Assembly (NCBI GenBank): GCA_004794655.1
Contig: SMMW01000087.1
Span: 1,302,001 to 1,366,000, forward strand
Direction of reading: 5' to 3'
Length of the DNA: 64,000 bases
Source: Marisa cornuarietis
Lineage: Eukaryota; Mollusca; Gastropoda; Architaenioglossa; Ampullariidae
Shown here: in pieces, positions 45,401 to 64,000 of the stretch
Numbering within the stretch: the first letter of the stretch is position 1
How the letters are laid out: every line of letters starts with the position of its first letter
The notes under the pieces: generated by a model
Database searches by the model: none
What the model saw: only the letters and a program-made list of their open reading frames with translations
What the model was told of the DNA's origin: nothing
Translations under genes and position numbers: made by a program

Positions 45401-48400
45401 GAGTTTCCTGCATTAGAAAAAATGTTGATGACAGTGATACTTTATTGTCCATTTCAACAAATAAATGCTACGATGTAAGTGTTCCTTTTGCAGCAGTGTG
45501 TATGAAAAAGCATTGAAATAGTGTCTCCAGCTACAAAAGAATTTTTATACAATTAGTTTCTCTTTGTGATTGGCTAAAACAAGGCCGCTTTTTCAAGAGA
45601 CACGTCTTTTCATAATTTTATATGATTAATAATATGATTATTCTACACAAACAGTTATGCAGTGCAAAAATGTTTGATTTAATGAACTGCATGGTTTCAA
45701 AGGTGTTGCCCATACAATAATGGTATCATACAATATTATAACTTCACTTTTAAAAAAGATTTCTGAACAGTGACGAAACCTGATGGGAAAACGTGATGGT
45801 CATGACCAACTGGTGAAGTGATAGTAAAATCAACACCAGTGGCAAAAATAGAGGAAGATTTTAGAAGCTTTAGATGCCCCTGAAAGTGGCATAAGTTTAG
45901 TGGATAACGTTTTGAGTATACTGTCACAAATAACATCTAAAGAGGTGTTTAAATGGTTATGACAATGTTACAAATGAATAATTTAATTAGACAAATCCAA
46001 AAAAAAGTTAGCAAATTCTGATTGTGGAAGCTTCTGCGGTGGAGGGCAACTAAGACACATCTGACATCCTTCTCGAGTTTGATCACAAAAGAGAAAGTTC
46101 GAGAGTAAGGTGTTCCTTCTGCCAATACCCAATTTGAAATCAGAAAACAATATTGAGCCCTGCATTTTTTTCCCCCGAACTTTCTTTCTTTCAGTAAAGG
46201 TAAAGATCTCGACATAATACAGTGTTTTTGAGTTTAATCCGGGATACACTTCAATCCTTCTACCTGGAATAAACAATAGCACAGACAAAGGCCGTGAAAA
46301 CGATCGATCAGGGTTGACCCCAGTCCTGCAAAAAATGACGCTTCAGGAGGGACAAGAGATTGACTAACTATTAATTGTTGTCCATTTAGTATGAATATTT
46401 TTGTTGCGGAGAATTAATGAATAGTTAGCACTGGCAGCAGCATCGTTGAGAGTTAGAAATCACAAAACACGAACTGAAAATTAAAGCTATAAGGAAAACA
46501 TTATTTAGAATGTGATCAAAGTTAATATAATACAATTTTGTTTTGGTGAGAATAATTAGATTTGCAAAAGAACAGCAATCTCTAAAATCTCAAATGTTAC
46601 CTGAGATTTCAGTTTTTTTTCCAGAAAGATTATACATAAATTGACTCCTTATCAAAGCTCAGTAAAAAATTTTTTTTTTAAATTGTAGATAATTTTAGTG
46701 ATTTTCAGAAACGCTCTGTAAAGAACAGAAGACTGAATTCAGAATTAATTAATCCAAAACAGCAAGTTTACCTTTTTAAGTTAAGGTTGCTGGTAGAGAT
46801 TAGTAGTAATAAAAGGTATGCATAAATGTTTAATTTAACCTACACCTTCAGTTTCTTGAAGAGTTCTAAATCATTTTACTTTTATGTTTTGCTGTACACC
46901 AAATGTACAGACAGAAAATAGAGAAATTGGGGAGGAAGGAAGTCGTGTTTTTGCTCTGATGGGCCCTTCGTTTGCCCTGAAGAGTGGCCTTTACATGAGA
47001 TTACATTTTTTTCTGGGATGACTGCAGGCTGGTCATTCTAAAGGCAAATAGATCTGTTAGTCAACCATACATCCAGGCCCGTTCTTAGCCGCTGCAGGGC
47101 CCGAGGCAAAGGGTATGTGTGGGGCCCTGGCATGTGTGGGGCCATCGATGCCACGATTGCAAATGTTTTAAAAGCTCATAAGCCAGCAGTAACTGTTATT
47201 AAATTTAATATTTAAGAAGATCAAAAGGAGAGGGTTGTGTGACGATGATATAAACATATAAATGTATAGCATATTTTTGCCTGAATTGTAATATAAACAA
47301 AGTTATGCAGTACCAATATTTAAAGTCATTTTACCTGCTGACTAAGGACTTTGCAATGCTATATTTATGAGCTTTTCTCACAAACTTCATTGTCAGTCAA
47401 TTTGAGACGTTTGCTAGTCACTCTTATCAACACTGATGATCCTACTTTGTCAAATGGTATTTACCAATAAACATAAAATCTTAGAAACTTAGAAAAAAAT
47501 TCCGTATATACCAAACAAAGAAAGTGCAGCGTATCGCGGCTATTCGGGTATACAATACAGTATGCAACAGGCAGGATAGCGCGGTGTGAAAAGATGTTAA
47601 ACTTAGTGTATCCAAGGACTCCGAGCGAAAGGGAGGGGAAAATTAAGTGTCCAAACACAAAGTGGTCAAACACTCAGCGACTTGATTGCTGACTCATCTA
47701 AATGTCTCATTAAGATGTTGGTCTACACCTCCAAACCCCGACCATTTACTTCCCATGAAATCCCATTCAGTGGAGTCTTCCAGAAACTATCACCCCCTTC
47801 CCCTTTTGTCAGGTGAGCAGCAACAATGCATTCCGGACCATGGGAGTAAGTTGCTGTCATCACAGTCACTGGCCTCTAAACCAAAACAGGGCCAACATAG
47901 TCTGCCTGTGCCTGGCTATGCTTGGATTGTGGGTGTCAAGAAAAGGAAGTTTAATAATAAAAAAACTAGACAAACTAAGTTGTGTCATAACACATTAAGA
48001 AACTTTTCTTCCTCCTCACTTCTTTATCGTGAAACAAATATACATTACACGAAGCTCGTGCTTGGGCAAAAAGCAAAAGAATTACATTGCCGGTGGTCGT
48101 CCTATTGTCCCTCTTAAGGTGTCACTTTCTTTAGTTACAGTTTTTCGGAGTCCAGTGGCATTAACTTTCCTCCCTACCTCCTACCCCCAATCGACCCACC
48201 GCGCCGACACCTTTCTAGTTCAATCTTAAATTATCTTTCTCATGCTAACCTCTTCTTTTTCATCCTCCTTTGGCTCTAATCTTCCCGTGATACCACCGTG
48301 ATAAATTTATAAGCCTAACTATTTGAGGGACAGCAGTTTTTAAAATGTTTTTTGCAATAATATGTTCTATTTTGCTGGCTGTATTATAGGCTAATATAAT

Positions 48401-48680
48401 GTCAAGGATCTACTCTCAAGACTGATGTAGTTATTTGTTTGGTGAAGGAGAAACCGGAAAAGAAAGTTTCAGTGTGGTTAGGTATCTACGAAATAAAGCA
48501 CTTTTGACCTTCGCTTATAGGGTGCATAGCCAGTGGCTGGCCCCCATCATCTCAATTCACAGAGTGGCCACACCTCAGTAACATACCTACCTCTTCAATG
48601 TCAGTTTCGACTTGCTTGCAGGCCCTTTACAGACTTGAAACTCAACATCTGATGTGTAATGCTTGGGTGTTCTTTCCTCA
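45401..48680. other. Intergenic stretch, no supported gene
   Basis: I found no coding block with splice sites. A segment near 47072 (CAGGCCCGTTCTTAGCC, then GGGCCCGAGGCAAAG) resembles the outer end of a hAT-like element, but no matching right end was found. Open frames near 45950-46290 and 47690-48230 lack motifs and are probably chance. Confidence 0.4.
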
Positions 48681-48689
48681 GACCTTTCC

Positions 48690-49560
48690 TCTAAAGCCTC
48701 TAGATTATCACTGAAAAGCAGCATATCCTGTAGAGATGACCCCAGCACTTCAACAGTGTCCTCAATTGCCCATTCTCCAGTAATGAAAAAAAAATTTCCT
48801 GCTTGCCCCTGGTGGAGACAAACTATGACCTCGATACACCACCCACAGAAGAGGAAGTCAAGAAGGCCATCAAGCAGATGGTGAGTGGTAAGGCTTCAAG
48901 ATCAGATGGTATCCTGCCAAATTGTACAAAGCAGGAGGTTTGGCCATGTTGCAGCGGACGTTCCATTTCTTCTAGTCCTTTGGAAATGAGTGCACTATTC
49001 CCCAGCAACTGAAGGATGTGACCACAGCCCCCATTTACAAAAGAAAGGGCAACCGCCAGTCCTGCGATAATCACAAGGGCATCTCATTGCCTTCCCCAGC
49101 AGGCAGAATCTTGGCCCAACTGTTCCTTAACTGCGTCCTTCAGCATCTTGAGCGCTACATTCTCCCTGAAAACCACTGTGGTTTCCATGCTGGGTACGAC
49201 ACCACTGACGCGATCTTCGATCGAGGCCCTCCAACTCCAGGAAAAGTGTCTAAGCACCTCCTGTTGAGATCGTAAGATTGATGGGCTGGGCATGTTGTCC
49301 GTGCTCTATGGAGAGTTGTGCAGGGGGGAAGAAATGCGCTACAAAGACAACCTTCAAGCCACCCTCAGAGACTTTGGCATCGATATTGCCCTTACCCACC
49401 CATCCTGATGCAGCGTTCTCACCCAAGGAGCCCATGCAGCTAAGTTCACACACATCACGGTAGCACAAAAGAAACGTGAGCACACAAAAGGCCAGAGTGT
49501 CCACCTCCGCCAACACGCCCCATATATTCTCTTCATGTGGGAGATCGACCATTCAGGGCC
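48690..49560 (+). mobile_element. Non-LTR retrotransposon reverse-transcriptase remnant
   Basis: Frame one (about 48800) gives VETNYDLDTPPTEEEVKKAI and VSGKASRSDGI (RT1-type motif). Frame two (from about 49013) gives KDVTTAPIYKRKGNRQSCDN, HKGISLPSPAGRILAQLFLN and RYILPENHCGFHAGYDTTDA. The central RT with its catalytic box is deleted. Shortly after 49280, LYGELCRGEEMRYKDNLQAT and LRDFGIDIALTHP belong to the C-terminal tail. It is a heavily deleted, inactive copy. Confidence 0.75.
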
Positions 49561-49859
49561 CGGACTAAACGACGCTACTGAAGCTAACATTTTATTAATT
49601 TTTTTAATGGTGAAGTTATGGTTATCATCGCTAGACATTATGTTGTTATTGTTATAAAACGCAGGTTGCAAATAACATTTTTGTTCTCAGGAAATAATTC
49701 TGTTACACACACGTGCACACTCTTTCCTAAATAATAAGCAGATTACAAAGTGAATTACATCTCAAGCAAACAAATGACTTTAAGAAGGTCATCCCAGTAC
49801 ATCGTCTCTTATATTGTTCAAACTGTCATTCTGTTTTGTAATAAAATAGCACCACTCCC

Positions 49860-51011
49860 CCACATACCCCAACAGTTTGGCGCGCTCATCGCCGCATCCC
49901 GCGCACAAGATGGTCAAGGGAGGAAACTGAAATATTACCGCGGCTACAGGATGCTAAGTAGAATTCCTGGCGCGAAAACATCGCGAAAACTGGAAATTGC
50001 CTTTACTGACTCAAAAGTACAAACAACTAGGTACAAAGTTTGATATAAATTCTCCGATACAAAACAATTACTGACTAATGAAAGCGGAGAACGTGTTTTT
50101 GTGACCCGTTCCCCACAAACCTTTGCCAGGTCACGGTTTGAAGGAGTTTGTTGGCTTGACTGTCATGACTGATGTAGTGTGTGATAATAAGCATTTAAAC
50201 TTGGACGTCTTTCAAAAAAACAACACGAGAAACGTATGCACAGCCACAAAATATACTTTAAATTTATTGGTCGACATGATGCAACATCGGTAACTTGGAT
50301 CCGTCAACTCCCTCATTATGATTAGAAGGAGTGGGTGGGTGGAGTGACGTAGGAAGGTGGTGGCGGGTGGGAACGCGCGACAAATCGCGACTGAATTTTT
50401 TTATTTTCAAGTAAACTAGATGTTTAAAAATTCTGGAAACATTGTCGTAATTTTGGAATGATATAAATATATTTTATCACCTCCATTTGGATGCATGATA
50501 TTGACAATTTGTGAAGATCTAGCGAAAAAAGAACACACCCACGCTTTAAGGGGAGGTAATGTTTGTGACGCTCTTTGGCGTCGGAGGTGAAGTTGAAGAC
50601 TTCCTGAATGTCCCCCGTCGGGCCCCCAGATTCCACATCCATCAAGATTGATCAAAAACACCACCTCTTTTTGCCCACTGGTGAGTATTTTCTCGGCAGA
50701 AATTGAGAGAAATCATTTTTTATGAAACAAATCAAAGTTTTTTGCATGAGTTTTCCATCCGGAGGTAGATTTTGATATTAACTTGGCGCACCCCATGGCG
50801 GTCAGTGTTTGGGTTCCACCGAGGGAGGGAGGGAAAAGGGGGAAATTGGGTGGGTGGTACGGCACCAGATTCGGCTTTTCAGAGCGCGGCTCGACTCTCA
50901 TTGATGCCCGATGGCCGTTTTGGGATTGCTAAATGCCCGCGGAACCAAGATCCAGGATATTTGGAAGAGTTTTAAAACAAATTTTACCTAAACTTTGAGG
51001 ATAATGGCAAG
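49860..51011 (+). promoter_or_regulatory. CpG-richer 5' region and non-coding first exon of the zinc-finger gene
   Basis: GC and CpG content rises relative to neighbours (GGCGCGCTCATCGCC, GAACGCGCGACAAATCGCG). An exon-like end at GGCAAG|GTAAGC (51011/51012) is a strong donor. In frame, its ATG (51004) runs through the next exon for 11 codons only, so this exon would be 5' UTR carrying a short upstream ORF. The transcription start is not identifiable. Confidence 0.4.
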
Positions 51012-51671
51012 GTAAGCCATCAGGAAAAATCAACTGCGTCTCCTTTTTGGTAATATCAAAAACAGTGTTTTGCCATTGGGATTGCTATTTAAATAAGAAA
51101 TAAAGTGTTACTTAACATTAATTTCAGTAAAGATAACATTATATTGCCTTATTATTTCACCTGATGTTTATTTTTATTCTTTGATATTGTTGTGGATTAA
51201 AAAAACTGTTTTGATTGCTTGGCTGTTGGGTTTGGTTTGCTGACAGAATTGTGCATTTTTGCATCTCCCGGTGGGATTCATGCTTGAAAACAATGATTTC
51301 AGTTCATATTTTGCATGATTTTAGCAGGAAGTGAAATAGTCTTTTTTTTATACATGTTAAAATCCTTTTCCTCTGTGTGTGAATAAATTGCTGAGATGCA
51401 CACATGACTGCACAAGCCATTTTGATTCAACACCCATCTATGCAGAAAAAGTAGTGTACATGCTTAATGGTCGATACAAACAAGTGTCACCGCACTATTT
51501 CAAGAAGTAATATGAAAGTTCGTGCCGAGAACTTAAAAAGGTAGAAAGCGTTTTCCAAAATTTATACTTTGTTTTTCTCTGAAAACTTACGGGGCCAGTA
51601 TCAATAGAAACCTTACTTGTATCTTATGCCTTCTAAGTTTGTCTTATTAATCTTTGCAGTTCTTTCTTTCC

Positions 51672-61503
<9,832 letters not shown>

Positions 61504-61747
61504 GTAAGTGTCGTAAAGGGGACTTTGTAGCTCGGGCATAGATAGCATCACTATTATTATTGTATTATAAAAAAATGTCATTTTACTTTTTTTTAATTGT
61601 GAGAAGATGGATTACAAAAAGAAAAATGACATGAAAATACTTTTACGTAAGTGTTGATATAGTCCTGTCTTCATGGTAACCTATTTTTAGAACCTTTTTT
61701 CACCACATATAAAATCAGCACGATTGAGTATTTCGTCTGGTAGTGTT

Positions 61748-62786
61748 TTAACCCATTCGAGACACACCTGCCCTGTTGCGCAGACCAGCCGGCTATAGCG
61801 CGTCAGCGAACCTGCCGATATCAGCAGACCCATTTTTGTTAATTTTTTACACGCACAAAATGCGTTGTTTCGTAAAAAAAAGTTAGTGCAGACGACAGTT
61901 CATACATTTTTCTATCGAGTGATCTTCTTTTTGTGTCGTAGTTTTTACGTTTGACAGTAATTTTCTGCGTTTTCCCACGGTACCCCTCTTTTTTTCGAAA
62001 ATGGCTACCCGGGGTAGAAAGTTCGACCGGCAGCTTTGAAAATTTATATTTATTAACCTACAGTAAATGCAACCATCGGTAATACGCCGTTTTAAAGAGC
62101 ATTTTTAAAACATTTCTTTGGTGTAAATTTTAAGATACAGAGGTTTAGTCTTCGAGTACTAAAATCAAATGAAAGATTACGACTGTACGCATTTTAGAAA
62201 TTTTTTCGGAAATTAACAAAAAAATTATTTACACAATATATACAGACATAAAGTACCAAACAAATATATGTTTCATTAGAATATACATTATAATTTTAAA
62301 ATTACTTACTATTTTCTTCTCCTTTGCGGTTGTTGAAGTACAAATCCATGTCAAAGTGAGACACAACAACGTGCTTCAACATGGCGGTTAGCCATTTTTT
62401 TTTTCACCAAAATACACGTGATCACGCGTGATTCACTGCCAGTTCAAGGAAGAGAATCATTGTGGACTATTTCCTTACTGTTTCAGTAGTTACCTCCCTT
62501 ATGTTGTTTTCAATTTTGCTTTTAGAATCATGTACTGTCACCACGAAAATGTTTTGGGACGCACTCATTATCATGGCATTTTCGGTTGGGAATACTATAA
62601 AAGTATGTTTTTAAGCAAACACAAGGTAAAGCTGTTTCTTTTCTACATATTTCGATCTATCATTATCAATTTAAATTGTTCCTCTACCTCTTTTAGTTAT
62701 TTTTTTATGATTTTTTTGAGAAAGGGCTAAAAACTTCCGTCCCAGGGGGTGGAATGCCCCACAGCCTGGTGTCAAGAATGAGTTAA
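61748..62786. mobile_element. TTAA-flanked MITE, copy 2 (1039 bp)
   Basis: The ends are TTAACCCATTCGAGACAC and, inverted, TTAACTCATTCTTGACAC, with TTAA on both sides. The interior is colinear with the copy at 23763-24809 (for example GGGGTAGAAAGTTCGACCGG, CCGTTTTAAAGAGCATTTTT, CTTCTCCTTTGCGGTTGTTG). It has no long open frame. It is in the same orientation as copy 1 and lies just after the last zinc-finger exon. Confidence 0.82.
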
Positions 62787-63115
62787 TATTTATACATATT
62801 AACCTACAATAAAGACAGCTTTTGGTGACACACCGTTTTAAAGAGCCCTTTTTAAAAACATTTACATGGTGTGACTTTTAAGAAATATAGCATTTGTTTT
62901 CTAATGCTAAATTCAGATGAAAGATGGTAACTGTATGGAACAGAGAACTCATGTTCGGGAAGTAGTTCTCGAAGTAGAAATTAACAAAAAATTATTTACA
63001 CAATATATACAAACATAAAATGCCAAATAAATATTAGAATATACATTGCACTTTAAATATTACTATTTTCATTTTCGGTTGTTGGATACAAATCCATGTT
63101 GAATTGAGAAACCAG
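62787..63115. repeat. Internal fragment of the same MITE family
   Basis: Directly after copy 2 the sequence resumes inside the family, with more divergence: ATATTAACCTACAATAAAGA, CACCGTTTTAAAGAGC, ATTATTTACACAATATATAC, TTTCGGTTGTTGGATAC. It lacks the outer ends, so it is a third, older partial copy. Confidence 0.75.
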
Positions 63116-64000
63116 CAACCTGCATTTGATTAACAGAGTCCGTACGGGTCAGTGAAAAGTCAGTATATTTCGAAAAATGCTTTCCAGTCCCTGGAAAAGT
63201 CAGCATGTAAAGAAATTTATAAAAAATATTGGGAATGTAAAAAAAAATGTTTGCAGAAAATTAATTATGCTAAATTCTTGAAACATTAAATTAAAAAAAA
63301 TATTGAATGTGCTTGATTGTTTGTCTTTATGAGCTGGAAATTGGCAAATGGCTGCAGAATAACTTCCCCGGCTGATTTGACTATCGTCATTTGCACTGGC
63401 ATCATCATCCTCTTACAATGTTGACAAAGTAGACTTACTTTAATAAGCTGTAGCTTACAGATGAAAAATATAAAACTCTTTGGTTGTGGTTTCAAGAAGT
63501 GAAGAAAAACAAAGCCTAATATAAATGTGATCTTTGCGGCAAGGAAGGGAAACTTTAGAACATGAGTATAGATGTCATGCATAATCAGGCAGACACAAAA
63601 GACTCCATGCTATTGCCACAAACCACCTGACAGTGAAAGTCTGTATAAAGAGTTTTTATTACATTTACTATTTTCTGTGGTATTTCATAGTGGTCTTAAG
63701 GAGTGCACTTGAGTATTTGTGTATTTTAGGACAAACAGAAGTATGTGTTGATTACTCCCGAAAGTCCAAAATATCCTTGTGGTATCAGTGCATAAACTGG
63801 ATGAATGAAGTTTATCTTGGAAAAAGTCGGTATTTGGTTTTTGTCATAGTAGTACGGACCATGTATTAAACCAATACGACACTGTGTATTACTGTGATGT
63901 TATTCTTTAATTTGTATATTTTAAACTAGATCTTTGACTTAAAACACCAGCGTACTTATGGTTGTATTACTCACAGTGCTGTGGTTTCAGTTGCATTATT
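63116..64000. other. Right flank, no supported feature
   Basis: AT-rich. A block after TATTTTAG at about 63730 is open for some 40 codons and is phase-compatible with the last zinc-finger exon, but it has no recognisable residues, so I did not call it. Confidence 0.35.

Noticed and set aside
45949..46288. Minus-strand coding gene
   Set aside because: Two overlapping frames without motif, splice context or protein-like composition.
47072..47160. CAGGCCCGTTCTTAGCC as left end of another hAT element
   Set aside because: No matching inverted end was found downstream, so no element could be delimited.
63633..63869. Further coding exon of the zinc-finger gene
   Set aside because: Only a weak acceptor and an open stretch of low-information residues; no finger or conserved motif.

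Overview
The window is animal nuclear DNA: intron-rich, AT-rich, packed with dispersed repeats, with no bacterial-style gene packing. The transposon mix (tRNA-derived SINEs, RTE and CR1/L2-like LINEs, hAT, TTAA-flanked and TA-flanked DNA elements) and the gene content suit a lophotrochozoan invertebrate, most likely a gastropod mollusc. The taxon is inference; no marker in the window fixes it.

Layout. 0.9-5.2 kb (minus): a small gene with a signal-peptide first exon and several coding-looking blocks that I cannot name and cannot splice completely. 8.7-26.5 kb (minus): a complete 14-exon gene for a peroxisomal acyl-CoA oxidase of the ACOX1 type (672 aa, C-terminal SRL). 31.9-44.4 kb (plus): a second complete 14-exon ACOX1-type gene (668 aa, C-terminal SHL). 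The two are head to head, and twelve of the fourteen exon lengths are identical. The 5.4 kb between their start codons holds SINEs, a broken RTE LINE with a solo LTR nested in it, a leftover copy of ACOX exon 13 plus its intron, and an orphan protein-like reading frame. 47-49.6 kb: intergenic, with LINE reverse-transcriptase debris. 49.9-61.5 kb (plus): a multi-exon C2H2 zinc-finger gene with five fingers, two of them on separate exons that look like an exon duplication. 61.7-63.1 kb: TTAA-flanked MITE copies.

How the genes relate. Both ACOX proteins should catalyse the first, H2O2-producing step of peroxisomal beta-oxidation (acyl-CoA to trans-2-enoyl-CoA), and both keep the catalytic glutamate in the CTYEGENT motif. 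The zinc-finger protein is a probable DNA-binding regulator with no visible link to them. ACOX copy 1 has taken many insertions in introns 3, 8, 9 and 12, uses one GC-AG intron, and has a 5' splice site that touches a LINE fragment. ACOX copy 2 has one large insertion, an RTE LINE in intron 2 bounded by a perfect 13-bp target-site duplication.

I found no CRISPR, operon, tRNA or rRNA gene. I saw nothing I would call a new molecular system. The most interesting material is the inverted ACOX pair with its internal pseudo-exon, and the nested and newly delimited mobile elements.
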